From positions 248,001 through 312,000 of the forward strand of contig JAJTTP010000007.1 in the NCBI GenBank assembly GCA_023313575.1: 64,000 nucleotides of DNA, read 5' to 3'. The notes beneath the pieces are model-generated. The model saw only the letters and a list, made by a program, of their open reading frames with translations, searched no databases and had not been told where the DNA came from. Positions 34,101-48,199 of the stretch are shown piece after piece. Origin of the DNA: Eutypella sp. D-1 (taxonomy: Eukaryota; Ascomycota; Sordariomycetes; Xylariales; Diatrypaceae). How positions within the stretch are numbered: the stretch's first letter is position 1; the number at the start of each line of letters is the position of its first letter. A program made the translations under genes and the position numbers.

Positions 34101-37100
34101 GGATCGAGTTACAGTAATTCCCTCTGAAAGCAAACTAGAAGTAAGCCAAGTAGTTATCTGATAGTAATCAGCCACGGGGACGATGCACCTGACATGTACA
34201 AGATCACCGATCAGGCGGGCACCTTCGCTAACCTGATGATGAAGCAGCTATTCTGCACACTACGGCTTCCTGGGCATGAACTGACGAGGGCAACTGCTAA
34301 GGCTTCAGGAAGCTAGAAAGCCGTCATATGTTAGGTGGGCATATTGAGTATACTGCTATAGTCCAATACTACTTGGAAGGTTGATTGTTACCGCTGATGA
34401 GACCCGTTCTTCCCAGATTAGTTGGACGAATCGCCATATGTTTAGGGGGACGGGGGAAGGGTTTAGCCGCATAGCATTGTTGAACTTGGATACGGGGTAC
34501 GTGTGCGATTACGCGTGGTTGCTCATCATGCAGATGGCATTAAGGCTGTGAGTGAGGTCTCGTTGGCCTCTACATAAGCCTCTATAGGGTTTGATAATAC
34601 GTTCACAGATACGTAAATGAGACTATGGTCGTCTCTTGCGTGTCAACTAGGGACATACCATGAGCGTGTACTTTGGGGATAGAACTCTGCGGCGCTATTT
34701 TCGGATGATGCACTTCAAGGCCCCGGGGAAAACACCGGGAGGTGGCTTATGTATGTCGAAAGGGGTCACAGTACGACACCAGAAGGTGTACCAATGCGGC
34801 CGCTTCGGTCAGAAGGTCTAGCGGACGTTGCAGTCCGGCAGTCACTGGCTTGGACGCATCGCTTACTGAAGCAGGGGACGGGAGGGGCGTTGAAGATTTG
34901 ATGTCGCATGCTTGCTTTTCCATAATAAAGATGTAAGCAGCGCCAAGTCCAAGCGGAGGGCCGTGGCTGTACGCATGTAAGGGCGCGGCAGCGGGGACTG
35001 CAGCCCGTACTTCGGCTAGCTGGTGTTCCGTCCGATCTGGGTTGGTTACTCGAAGGAGGGTCCAAGCGATACCGCTCGATGTCGGCATGCACAGAGATGA
35101 TAATATGATTGTGTTGCAGGCGGACAAGGAAAGCGGCACTACCACGCGTCCAGGCTCATAAGCGTCACGATGATTCGAATGTGTTTCGAACAGCTGCTTG
35201 GCAACAACACAGACCTCAGACCTTCCTTTGTTCCTTCCTTCCTTTCGTGTAGATTTCTAATACAGGCTTAGTCAAAATCTCCGAAGCACTGGATGCGCTG
35301 TAATTGATAGGCTAGTCACCTTTGACAGCGCAGAAAGTCACGTAGTTCATCCTTTCAGCGTCGTAACGTGGTGCGCATGTCGCAGCGGGTGGCCTCCAAG
35401 CCTCTTGGCAGAAGAGAAGTTTGCCTGCGATGTGGCACGCCCAGAGAAAAAGGAATACGTGGTATTACGTCCAGAGCATAGTAATCGGCATGTTGTGCAA
35501 TGGGTGAAATGCTCCCTTCTCCTCTCCTTGGCGGCCAATATGCACTTCTGAACCCGCTACATCTTGTCGAGCACAGGGGCAAGCGATGTGAGAGTATATC
35601 TACGCGAAGTATCTAAGAAACGCTAACGTGAGGAACAGATCTTATCTGTTTCACAGAGGTCAACGCAGAGACGTTACCTTCCTTAGGGAAAGTTAGGGAG
35701 TGGTCAAAAACATAGTATAAAAATAAGGATGCCTTGTACGATCTGAACCAAACACTTGCCAAGGACAAATTATTGATCCTATGTCTTAAGCCGAAAGTGC
35801 CAAGTGTCATCGGTCCGACATGAAGCTTTTTTTACAGATCGATCTGCGAGTCATCGGTCACTTGGCAGGGCAAAAGAGACGGCAATTGCTTCTTGGCAAG
35901 TACGTGAAGCGGCAGGCAAACTTCGGATGGGAGGCTAGACCAGCTATGCCTATCTCAGGTGTCTAAAGAAGGTCAACCCCCCTTCTTGTCACATCCGTTT
36001 CAGTACGGCATCTGTTTAACGAGCGAAGTGAGAAACATCGTCTTGGCTGAGGTATGTGATCGATACATGAAAGCGGCAAAATGTTATAGTCGCCCAATCG
36101 CTCACGAGACGGCCTCCAAGGAGCAGGCAGCGGCATAGAGTTGCCCAGGAACGCCACAATCATGAGGCATTTTCTGTCCGTACCTCGAAGTAAGGATCTC
36201 GTGAATACAGTTACTGGTACATATCTTAACGATTCTCGATACGTGGCATTGCAGATGTGCGGCGTAGTGAGAGTTCCCGCCTCTTAATGTCTACTACTCA
36301 TCGACCATGTTGGTCGAAGATCTGACTTGGCACGTATTTCCCGGGATTCTAAGCAGGGGGGTTTAGAGCTTGAGCATATGGCTTTTCGGTAATTGCCGTA
36401 CAGTACCCGTCTTGGCTTGTGTTTGGAATAGAAGCGTGGGCATCACAAACAACAAAAGAGGGCCAGAGAACAAGCAAGCCCGAGCTCAGGCGACATGAAA
36501 CTGCTCTGCATGATCCCTTCCAAAAAGTATCCGGTTCACGGCGCATCTAAGAATACGTGTAGTGAGGCTTGCGGACTTGGTAAGATAGGGGAGGCACACG
36601 ACAGTGAACATGGATGACACGGATGTTGTTGGCAGTTGACGTGGGGAAAGCTGGAGAAGGTGCGGACCCTGCGTTGCCGGGGGTTTCTACATAAGCGGTG
36701 CTAACTAAACTGCTAGCCAAAGTAGCGGTCCGACCCTGTCTGCAGCCACAAAACAACACCGACAAAGTTGTCGAAGGGAATAGGTTTCCTGGCGGTATGT
36801 AAAGGGGGTTGCCAAAGCTTGTCAGGCAGAGGATGAGACGGGCCAAGAACGCAGACGGAAAACCTCCGATCCAATGCCTTGAGCCTTCGCTGCGGCTGGG
36901 GACCCTAAAAAGCTTATACACCGCCACTTAGAAAGATGTTCGAGAGAAAAGTAGATGATCCTGGGTCTATTCTTAGCCAGTTATAACATCATAAGTGTCG
37001 TCATCACGATGACTCTGTAATAAGGGGATGTATTCGATATTAGGTAAGTAGCGAATGGCAACGTTGTTTTACCTACGGTGGCTGTTTAACGTTCATTCAT

Positions 37101-40100
37101 GAAAGGATCCGGTCGTAGACCGGTTTCCTATGCCGCCGCAGTTGCCACAATAAGTACCCAGTAGATTACACAAGCCCGGGTCGGTAATTTGGAATGGAGG
37201 CGTCGCGGTAACAGGCCAGCCCCGGGCTTCCGTAGAGTACGAGTCTAATGTCGTTGACTGATGACTTGCCGATCCCCGTGCTCAGCCAAGAGCCGCAAAG
37301 GCTGATTGCCTTGCTGATTGCCATACGCCGAGCCTCTCACAAATTTACTGCTGTCCTCACTCTCTGGCTTGGCCATTTATTTGCTTGGCCACGATCAGAT
37401 ATGTGCTGGAATGGAGCCCTGTCAGAATTCGTGCGCAAATCCGTATGTACGTGTTTTTTGAGTAGAGTCTACCTCATCTCGGGAGCCAAGACGGCTTGGT
37501 GCACATCAATTACAGATGCTCTTTCTGCCCTTGCTCCGGTCCTCTAGCTAATGCAGGAGTAACTGTGGTTTAAGGTCACGCGCTGGTAAAAGAGGTATCC
37601 ACGTACACGATGACAGGGCTTAGTTACAAGGAAGGGGTCTCCATTTTGGGATTGATGCAGGCTTGGAAGGAACCAATCTTGAATGGTAAACTAACTGTAA
37701 ACTCTGCCCCCCAAAAGCGTGGGGGGAACGTGCCTTGTGGAACGTGAACATTGGACTGTATCCTCCCTGACATTCTGAGATTGGGGTTGTCGAACTTGCG
37801 GGATGCCAATTTTGGCTTGAGCCGACCTCCTCGTGGGGAAGTGGACCGTCCCATGCTGATCTACGAGAATAGTCCGAACGTAAGCGCGCATATTACGAAC
37901 CAGAGATAGAGTTACCACGTACGCCGACGTGGAGGACATCGCCAAGGGGAATTCTGCCCAGTGGGAGCGAGTACGAAAGGGTGGGAGGGGGAAGGGAAGA
38001 GTTTGCATAGTAATAACTTCAGTACTAGGTCTCCGCCAAGCGGTGCGAGGGAGGAATAGATAATTGTCGAGATACCACATCTGGATGTTTATGAGGACCC
38101 TGCTACTTTTGATTGGTATGCAGTATACAAATGGCCATTTCCAGATGCAGTCGTTTTCTAGCGAAGCTTTAAAGCGAAGTCCCGACTACATAGGCACAGT
38201 TCTATAGCAACGTAGATCATGCCCAACGCTGGTAAATGAACGCATCTGCACGTTTGCTGTTGTGCAACGTAAGTCCGAGCAGTGTATCAGCCTGCCTGCT
38301 ACTTTACGAGGACACGCGCCATGGTGATAAAAATGGCTACATGCTGTTCTCGACACATCGCACGTGTACGAGGAGCATCTTGGTACCAACCTTGGGTCGA
38401 GGGCTGTATGTTACCAGTCAATTGGGGTTGCTCACGAGGTCAAGTCAAGACAGTGATGCTGAAGTTCCTCATCTAGGGCTACTCGACAGCCCGCGCGGCG
38501 AAAGTGGCTCATACACTACCCCACGATAATCCCATGTTGATCTGCTTCGAGTTCTAGTTAGAAGGCTTATGAATCTATACCTGCATGCATGCGCGTACCC
38601 CTCCAGGCATCAACCAGATCTATGATTTATCGAGACTTTTATGGCAATTCAGTCCTTCGTGAGCCCGATCTTGGCTCGCGACTCTTGGCTACCGGTGTTG
38701 CGTCAACCTGCAACCCGACGATAGACAAGCAAACATTCTAGACTGTTCCGCTACTGGGATCGCACCTATGTACGTTGGGTATTTGCGTACGTGCCGAAGG
38801 TGGTAGCCAAGAAGTCAACGACGACGACTGCAATTGGTGGACTGGTAAGTCAAGCAAATAAATGCCATGGGCTGGGCAGTGCGAGGAAGATATGCCACTC
38901 GAATGGCGGAATACCACGCATGCTCCCCCATTCCCTTTTTGCCTCGTTCATATGGAGAACTCGCACGGCACACAGGCGCGCGTCAAGTCGCTGCTGATCT
39001 GTCGTCTAGCGGTTGATCAGTTTGCCGTTTTTTTTCGGCGGCAGTAGGGTACACAAGTAGACAAGTGGAGGTCGGTGGCTTTCCCACTGCTACGCGATCG
39101 ACCAGCGAACGAGGAGAACAAATGAGTTTGTGCACCTTCCAAGCCGGCTGATTCCACGGCCAAGCCGGAAGCGCAGATGAATATATATAAAGCGGTGGTA
39201 GCTTGTCTAACCCGCCGAGAGAGAATTCGCCCGCAGGCAGCGGCCGTGTGATCAAACAATCTGCGCCTTCTTCTTTCGCTCTTCACGATCATTCAAGTCG
39301 TTTTCTCTCGTACGCTGCTAGTCAAGAAAGACCCAAGGGAACTATCACAGGGAAGGACGAAAGGACGAAGGGACGAGCTTGACCGGATTTGAGCCGTCCA
39401 AGGCTTGGTATTAATAATTATCGGACCAGCCTGTGTTATCATTAGGTAGCCAAGTACGTATTCCCGCGGACCGGCTGTCGAGCCGGACACCAGACAGCCA
39501 GGGAATCCTCAAGCTTGTGACACTCCGCCGGCCAATGGCCCGAATTAATGGAGCCCACCCACCTAGCAAGGGTTATGACGCATTTTCCGCTGCCGAGGAA
39601 GGGTGTCCCGGTTTCTCTAGACTAGCATAACTACGGGGGCTATTTGCTCTTGGCCCAACTCCGGGTACCAGCCAGTAGTTGTCCGCCTAGCCAGGCTTAC
39701 CCAGACCGATTCCAGTGGGAAACTTGCCGGAGGGAAGACATTGGTCTGTACTTCGCATCTACGTACGAAGGGCAACGCCGAGACTTCGACCCCCCTCCAT
39801 TTGGACGGACACACTCAGCCATCTTCAAACTGGAAATTTTGAGACCAATGACATAATCTCGCATGGCTTGCCCGCCATCATGAGTGTAGTGTATCCAAAG
39901 CTTGACTATCCTCGAACGACTGACCGAAGAGATTCTATACACGACTTCTATTTTCAGCTGCCTAGATAAGTAGATTTGAACTAATCAGCACACAGCCTAT
40001 AGCATCGTGGCTAGGCGGTGGCTAGGCGGTGTTAGTCAAGCGTCCAGGTGCAGGAAAGCTCCGCAAGTCAACTGTCCTGCCCAAAGATAAATATACTGGA

Positions 40101-40956
40101 TACCTACCTTACAGGGTGCCTGCACACCTTTCGCACATGTTACTTACAAGTATGTATGTAATAAACCCCCCCTTTAACCCGCCCCATCGCCCCCCTAAAT
40201 GGCTGGTTATCTAGCATATATGCCCACTAAGAGCCGCCTCTACTATGGTTCTGAGAACACCCCTTTGAACCTCACGTGTTCTCTGTATGTAAAGCCGCGG
40301 CATTCCCTGGGACGCCCTAGGTTGGTGATTATTCATTTGAGTGGTCATACGTCAGGGTATCATTTCGTAGAACTACAAACGTTGCGCCGGGATGAAACGC
40401 AACTGAGCAGTCTCGCGGTACAGATCTCAGCGGTAGTCACTGTAGTCTTAGCAACCTCTTTTATGTATGCAGATCTACGCGTTATAGCTGGAACGGGCAG
40501 TACTCAATAATCTTGGTAGTCGTTCTAAATAGTTGATAGTGTATTGGAATAAATAGTTTCAAAGTTCTAGAGATTACAAGCCGTATAGCGGAATGATAGA
40601 TCTGTACCACCCACAGCCAAAATTTACTACTATGCTTGGCTCGACAAGCCCCGAAGCAGAGCGAATAGGGGCTAGCTACCAAAAGACAGTGCAAGTGAAG
40701 AGCCAAGGCCTAAAGGGTCCCTCCCTCGATTGCCAGCCAACCGCCTCGTCGAAGATGTGGTCTGCCAAGTCCGCGAATGAATTGATCGTGTTCGTCTTGC
40801 TGGTTTTGTCGTAGCCCGAATTACCGACCACCATCAATCTTCATGTCTACGCTTGGCAACTGAGAGCGCACGTGGGAGGGGCTTCGGTAACCTATTCTAT
40901 TTCTCTTTCCTTCGAGGGGTGCCTGTATTAGACTTGTCAATGGCCGATTATAGCCG

Positions 40957-40990
40957 CATCGCATCGCATCTTATCTCATCTCATCTCATC
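40957..40990. repeat. Pentanucleotide microsatellite (CATCG/CATCT)
   Basis: Iterated CATCG followed by CATCT-type pentamers over 34 bases, with one irregular unit in the middle. No assigned role. Confidence 0.8.
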
Positions 40991-42838
40991 CCCGTTATGC
41001 GCAGTCCAGGACTGCGTACCCCTTACAGTCTGGCCCTATTGTAGACAGAAGTACTTAAAAATTAAGAGCCACCCCGTCGCATGCAGTATCTCTCGATTAA
41101 TCGACAGCAAAGTAAGCGCTCATCGATCTCTTCGGTCAGACGTTAGAAATCCGGTTCGGTTCAACCAGCCAGAGGCGCCGCCAGCCCCAGTCAAGCCCCC
41201 CGTGTAAGTGGAACCCTGGCAGTCTGCGTAAACCTATATGCCAGGCTGATAATATAGTACCTAGAAGGAGCGTTATACAGTGTATACCATGAGTGCATGT
41301 ATGCCTTATGTAGTTATGGATTTATCATGATCGAATGCATTCTTATTATGACCCAGTCACTTCTTCTACAAGTCGTGGGTATGGTAAACAGTTAACAATC
41401 GAGACTGGATCACTGTCGGGCGGGCTGGCGGGCTCCTATGTATGTGGATATGTGTGGACCGAGGGTCTCAGCGACTCCCGGCATCGGAATACTTACAACC
41501 AAGCCTGAGATGAACAGGAAAATAGAACAATCGCGATGCAGGAGGTATACTTCGAAACAGAAGTTGCTCTGCATATATAACACATGAAGCTTCCTAAAAC
41601 ATACCTTCGTACAGACAGGGACATTAGTTGTGTAGTAGAACCAGAACACCCTTTATCCATAAGGAAGCTGGAACCGCCGTCAAAGGGGAAAAAAAAAAGT
41701 TCACACCCACATATCCACACTGCAACCCACAGGGGACTCGAGGTTTGCACCAAGTAGGCATCGCCAAGTCCTGGGCAAAGCTGGGGTCCCCATCTTGAAA
41801 AAGCGCGAATGGCCAGGCTTGAACTGGATATGTACGTGATGTTGTGGGACGGGACTTCCTCTAGTCCATATGAGTCCGCTCTCCACACTGTCCCCCCGTC
41901 TCGCCAACATTAGCACTACGCCCATTAGTTCATTCCAAGTACACGCTACCTTGCCTAGTACATTAGTTCACTTGCGTGATGTGGATCGCGATGGTCCGCT
42001 AGTCACTGGACGGAGTCTCACATTCTTTAAATTGCTCACCTAAAAATGCGATTTTGTATGTGGGATGTGGGGGAGGTAGATGATCATGATGATGCAGCTC
42101 CCACTACCGTCGTTTTACAGTTTTCGTCTACATAAGTAAGTAGTAGAGTTGGCCGTAGTTGTCTCTATGCTATGATGTGTGTGTACACGGTATCACAGAT
42201 GACTTCGCTCGATCAATATATAAAAACACATATATAATAACAAGTTGGGCAGTTCTGAATGCAATTCCAGTTTCTCGTCCCGGTTCCAGCGTCCCGGTCG
42301 CTTATTATAACTCCACTGCTATAATTGTCCTCCTGAATGCGCATGCAACTCGCCTTGCTTCTCCTCGGACCGGACATCATCTACCCTCGCCGCCCACTTT
42401 GCCCACTACGTTGGCTTCTTACAAGCCCGGCCTGAGTCCCCATACCACCCACCCTCCTCGTCTCCATAGTCCGGGCCAAATTCCGTTCTAAAGATTAAGT
42501 GTGCCCTATCAATCAAAACATCTATACCCTGGATCGGGACGCATCTGCAGTACGTAGCACCCCTACGAGCAGGCCCTTGCAAATAGTACATAGAGACACC
42601 CCCCTCCTCGCTCGCCAGGACTCGCCTTTCTTAGAGCGAAGATTGTCGATATAGCACATACGCATGTATACGTCTTTCTAGTTTGGTACCATCTCCCCCT
42701 TCCCGGAGTTTATATCAGATTCGCCCCCCGGCTCTTGATTTTCTACCATCTTTTCCTCTTGTCTTGGCAGTAGATCCTCACAGCAACTCAGTTCTGTCTT
42801 GGCTTCGTCAAGCAGTGTGTATGTGTGTGAGAGCGAGC

Positions 42839-42852
42839 GTGTGTGTGTGTGT
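42839..42852. repeat. (GT)7 microsatellite
   Basis: Seven GT units, preceded by other GT-rich sequence from about 42815. It lies in the far upstream region of the kinase gene. Confidence 0.85.
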
Positions 42853-44452
42853 CCTGCAAGACATTGCATACGTCGAGAGAGCTTTATCCGCCAAGTTACT
42901 GCACCGAACATTCGAAGAAGAAGTCTGCCAAGAAGTTGACTATTACGAGATACTTCAATCTGGATACCGACTACCCACCACGTAGCCCGGGAGGTATATC
43001 GAGCCCGCCTTTCCACCTACCTGCCAGTCCCTTCTGCTTCTCTTTCCCTCCCCCTTCACATATGTATTAATACTTGAAACTCTTTCCCTCTCAAAGACGT
43101 TCACTGTCCTCAACCCGAGAAGAAAACTCTGTACCAGTATATCTTCCATCTAATCTTCCCTACGACACATCCACTTCCCCAAAGACTCCATAGTGGGTAT
43201 GGTTGACCCGGCTGGCCACTCGACATTACCTACTGCGTTCACTGCCTTCAGCTGTGAGCCGAATCGACAGATACAAAAACGAAGCAGGAATCAACCGTGA
43301 TCCACTCGCTTTCGTATCATACTCGCCGAGCAAGTGTCAAGACAAGACCCAGTCTGCGTCTTGGAACATCGTCGGAGTATCTGTTGAGCCTGGTGGATTC
43401 TGGCTAGTAACATATACTACTAGCAATTCTGCCGGATGTGACTTCGTTCTCGAGGTTACCTTAATTAGTCAGACAATAGATTCAGGTATTTCTTGTATGT
43501 GTTTGGGTGTGGGTGTCATTCTTCTATAGAAGAGGATCAGTACCTGAGAGTACCTGAAGGCATCATCCATCACTGCATTTGCTCCCCTGATCAACCACCA
43601 AGTCTACTAGCAACGGTCTGACCCTCCCAGCCAGCCGAGAACCGATTTCGACATATCAACTGTCGAAGATCAAGCACACAGGCACATTGCCAAAAATCGG
43701 TTGGGTGTTGCTAGTTAGGCCGAATCTGGGAGAAGGAAACGAGAAAACCGGGTGTTGGAGTCGCGAGCACCACCAGTACCAACATTTACCAGCACTACCA
43801 GCCTTTTTTTCGCAGCAACTTACAGGCACCATCAGCACCAACGGTCCAATCAAGTCAGCCGCCTCGATCGCCACCCTCCCCCCCCCCCGATACTACCGAA
43901 GCTACCTGCGCTAGGACTTACCTAATTATACCGAGACCGAAACTTCACTGCAGTAGTATTCATAGTAACAGCTACGACGCTGGGAGCTACTGCAACACTG
44001 CAAGAAGACATTGCAACTGCAGGATCGCCTTTCTGCTGCTTCGGTTGCATAATACCGCATACGTAGGGTACCAAAATTTCGAAGGCGAATTTGACCCAAC
44101 AAGAAAATCGAAGAGGACAAAAAACGGAAAAAGCAGGATCTTTTGAACGTTGGCATTCACTTACTACACACAACTCTCCGGTCAGACAAAGAAAGAAAAC
44201 TTGCTCTGTTATCGTCGACAACGATACATACATACACCGGACTTACCCAAGTTAGGTACGACGCGACACTACTGAGGAAGCGAGCCTATCGCCGATAAAA
44301 GGGGCCCCCTAATTTGGATAGTGTCAAGTCGCACCGTTCAAGCAAACAGCAGTACGCAGGTACTTTGCACTAAACATTGTACTGAGTTAAGTACCACTGC
44401 CCACCTCGGTACGAGTGCGAGTGCCTACGAGTGCCCTACAGAAGAACAAACA

Positions 44453-47400
44453 ATGGCAGGGTCACAACCAACACCAGCCCTAACGGTTCGCGCCATACCT
44501 ACTAGCGCCATGTCCGTAACGGATTCATCACAGCATCAGCAGCAGGAGCTGAACGGAGCCTGGAATACCAATTCCGATACCACCTGCAACCTTCCCCCAG
44601 CTAGTCCAACGCCCAGTCCAACCTCGACCTCGGCGTCATCGCTTTCCACTAGCACTACACCCACAAGCGCTACTACGGCCCTTACAATCCCCCCTCAGCA
44701 GCAAAAGACAGGTTAGTACAAAACTTCCAGGGTTATTTTTCCTCTTGTCATATTCTGCCTTCGGTCATATCTCGTGATTACTCGCTTTTTTTTTCGCATA
44801 CCATACGAAACCCATTCCTTGCCCTCGTGCCTTTTGATTCAAGAGGAAGCCAAGAGCCAAGAAAAGAAAGAGGCAAAAAAAAGAGGAAAGAAGCAATACC
44901 AAGCAAGAAAGAGATAAATTAGGGTGCAAGTTCACCCGGATCTCTCCATAATTCCCAAGCCTCTGGATCTTCTCTTTTTCAAGGCTTTCTTCCTAGCGAA
45001 TAGTAATCTACACTACTATTACGATCGATGATCGATCCCAATTGGGGATACTTCACTTTTTCTAGAAAGCTGGAAGAGCAAAGAAGAGATACACATACAT
45101 ACATACCCCCCAAAACAAAACGCAGACAGCCCATAATTACACCACCCAACAAACTACCAAGAGTACCTGGCACCTGGGCAATCTGCCAATCTGCCAAACT
45201 ACCTAGGTACTTACCATAAGACGTCATTCCTTTCTTTCCCATCCTACCTATAAGCCACACCCACACTCATACAAACTTAAGATCCATGAATACCCTACTA
45301 TTGTGTAACTTTGCACTCAAATCAATAGCTTAGGTACCTAGGTACTACGTAACCAAAGTATCTATAGTACCTTTCTAGGGTATGTATGTACCAACTTATG
45401 TACCTACATATAACTACCCTAAGTACCTAACATACTTATTGTCATCTCCATCCATCAACAACTCTCCACCAACCTTGCAACTCCACTATCTGCACTGTTT
45501 CCCTCCATTACTTTTTTCTAGGTATCCATGAACAGGTTATTTGTTACTTTATTATTGTTATTCACTACACACCTGCGGACCTCTTTCAATTTATTTTATT
45601 TTATATTTCCATACCTTCACTTCTGCTTTCACTCTTAACACCTACCTCTTGGACTACCTTATGCACCTTACACATCTTACCTAACCTGGATAAATCATTA
45701 ACTTCATTGCACAATAGTAGACTCCAGCAACAGCTACTCGGCGTTGAATAGCAACAATTATAGCCTCAACAACACCAACTCTAGCGGGCCATTTCCTAAT
45801 CCAGCGCTCCTTTCACTTTCACGCCACACTACAGACTTATCGTCTACCTCCATCCCAGAAGAATGCGACGAGGACACCAACCCTAGCGAATCGTCACCTA
45901 ATGAGCCTTTGACACCTGTAAGTGGTAGACAGTCGAGGGATTTTCAACATCTGGAACAACAAGACTTCCAACTCCGCAACAACTACCGCGATTCTATATC
46001 CAATGCCAGTGCGATTTCTGGAAACGTCGACCAACACGATGATACTGTAACGAGGATACAAACCAAGGAACTACCACCACCACAAACTACAACTACAACT
46101 ACAACTACATCGTCGTCGCTTACACCAAGGCCTGCCCCAACAACCACCACACCCACATCCACACCCACGCCCACACCCACATCCACTACCACAGTAGCAG
46201 CCCCTCCAATTGGAACCACCCCACCATCATCATCGGTACATCATAGTGGTCCTCCTATCGCTATTAACACCACCACTGCAAACGGTACTACCACACCCAT
46301 TACCGAAACAATCACTTCCCCTGTTCCCCTTACACCTGCCACTACTGCATCACCAACGCGGCCACAATTGCTCATTCCCGGTACCGTCCCCCAGGAACCA
46401 GCGATTAATAAATCCCGCACGTCGCAGTCTGATCAAACCAGCATCTGTGAATCGGAGGCTTCCGCAACACCTATAGACCGGCGCAGATCACGACAATATT
46501 CCGCATCCAGTCTAAAAAGCTTCAGGACTTTGTTCAGCCATAAGCGCGCGAGCTCCAACATGGCAGGCTTGTCCGGTGCCACCTCGTTCAGGGATCCGAA
46601 TTATACCACCAGTGGATCTGATGTCAACGTCATGTCGTCTAGTAGACCGATATCTTCCAGCGTTCCCATAAGTCGCCGGTTTTCCTTCCACAGATCCTCT
46701 GCGACAACACGGTCAAATACACCACCATCACCGGGTTCCCCTAAAAATGGCAAGCCAAATCAGGTTTCCATGCCCTCTAGTTCTGACTTCATCAACAAGA
46801 AGCCACGCGCGCATACTGGTCTCTCCCTCCGAGGCCGTGCCGTAAACTTCGTGTCTCAAGCTACGGGCAAGCAGCCCCAGCCGGCGCGTACTAAGAGCTT
46901 GGAAAGAGCGAGGCGTCAGCAGAGAGCAGATGAGCGGTCCGGCTTTAAGGGCCTTACCCGCCAACCATGGGCCGCTCCTCCTGATGCCGGTGTTGGCATG
47001 AAGGCAAGGAGACTGAGTCTGAGCCTCCCCGATGATTTTACTGTGGACGTCGCTGAGCTTCTCAAGGAGTTCGAGTATCAACACAAGATTCTCGGGCGTC
47101 ACGCAAAGCATCTGGGCAAGGGTGCTACTTCCAAGGTCACGTTAATGGCCCGCAAGGGTTCACCGGGAGAGTTGGTCGCGGTCAAGGAATTCCGGCACAA
47201 GAGCTCCAACGAGACGACGGATGAGTATGTCAACAAGATCAAGTCCGAGTTCAGCATCGCCAAGAGTCTACACCACCCGAACATCGTCGAAACGATACGC
47301 CTCTGCACCGACCATGGCCGCTGGAACCATGTGATGGAGTACTGCTCCGAGGGAGATCTTTTCAGTCTGGTCTCCAAGAAGTATCTCAAAGACGAAGCGC

Positions 47401-48173
47401 GCGAAGTTGACCGTCTCTGCTTATTCAAGCAGCTCTGCCAGGGTGTCAACTACCTGCACACGAATGGCATTGCCCATCGCGACATCAAACTCGAGAACTT
47501 GCTTATCACTAAGGACAGCAAGCTGAAGATCACAGATTTTGGCGTCTCGGAAGTCTTCTCCGGTATCCACCCGGGCCTGCGGGAAGCCGGCGGCCAGTGC
47601 GGCATTAAAATGGGCGAGGTCCGTTTCTGCAAGCCAGGAATCTGCGGCAGTCTCCCGTATATCGCACCCGAAGTTATTAGCAAAAAGGGCGAATATGATC
47701 CCCGTCCACTGGACGTCTGGAGCTCCGCCATCGTCTTGATTTATCTTACCTTCAACGCCTGTCTTTGGGACAAGGCTGAGGAGGGATCCTCTAAGAATTA
47801 CGATCAGCTTATCAACGGATGGGAGAAGCTAGAGGCGAAGAAGGTCGACGACGAATCATTACGAGACTCATACCCCAAGGTCCTGGCTTTCGAGTTTGCC
47901 CTCAAGCCTGCGTCCCTCAAGCGGCTGGTCCTCCAGATGTTGCACCCCGATCCAACAAAGCGCATCACGATGAACGAGGTCGTCACGAACAGGTGGATGA
48001 AGACCGTTGAGTGCTGTCAATTAGAAAGCTACGAGGACCCCGTTAAGTTCATCGACGCTTCAAAGAAGAATGCGACCAGAGGCGCTACTGGCAAGATCTT
48101 CTGCCACAATCACCTACCACCTCAAGCTACGGGCCATGGCTTACCGCCGATGCCAGGCAAGCCTGGGTACTAA
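44453..48173 (+). CDS. HAL4/SAT4 (NPR/Hal5)-type serine/threonine protein kinase, two exons with a 1-kb intron
   Basis: Related to yeast Hal4/Sat4 and Hal5 kinases, which stabilise plasma-membrane nutrient and potassium transporters and affect salt tolerance. Exons 44453-44711 and 45718-48173 give 904 residues. The 1,006-bp intron starts GTTAGT and ends CAATAG after a CTAAC branch site. Exon 2 has no usable ATG before about 46560, so exon 1 (MAGSQPTPALTVRAIP...) is needed. Residues 1-540 are disordered, rich in Ser/Thr/Pro/Gln with Thr-Pro runs. The kinase domain is about 545-860: HLGKGATSKVTLMARKG, VAVKEFRHK (Lys576), YCSEGDLFSLV, IAHRDIKLENLLI (Asp675), LKITDFGVSEVF (Asp693), CGSLPYIAPEVISKKGEYDP and PLDVWSSAIVLIYLTF. 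All catalytic residues are present, and there is a family-type insert between DFG and APE (GIHPGLREAGGQCGIKMGEV). Transporter control in this fungus is inferred. Confidence 0.94.
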
Positions 48174-48179
48174 GAAATG

Positions 48180-48199
48180 GGGTATAATCGATTATACCC
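48180..48199. repeat. Perfect 20-bp palindrome just after the kinase stop codon
   Basis: GGGTATAATCGATTATACCC is fully self-complementary and begins 6 bases after the stop codon. In RNA it would form a hairpin at the start of the 3' UTR, although a loop must open at the centre. It could equally be a dimeric protein site in DNA. Confidence 0.9.

Larger units (their letters stand above)
29920..44452. other. 14.5-kb gene-poor region
   Basis: No complete gene is supported. The first 150 bases are the pectate lyase promoter. Features I can point to: a 64-bp tandem repeat at 31113-31176, weak minus-strand LRR/F-box-like fragments between about 31.7 and 32.6 kb, a CATCG/CATCT microsatellite at 40957-40990, a (GT)7 tract at 42839-42852 and a CCTAGG palindrome near 33882. 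Open frames are short, overlap on both strands and show no motifs. The last 1-1.5 kb is probably promoter and 5' UTR of the kinase gene. Base composition changes little along it, and no LTR or transposase was recognised. Confidence 0.55.

Noticed and set aside
41186..41215. Resemblance to a Fot1/Pot2-type transposon end (AGTCAAGCCCCCCGTGTAA)
   Set aside because: No TA duplication beside it, no matching inverted end found and no transposase nearby.
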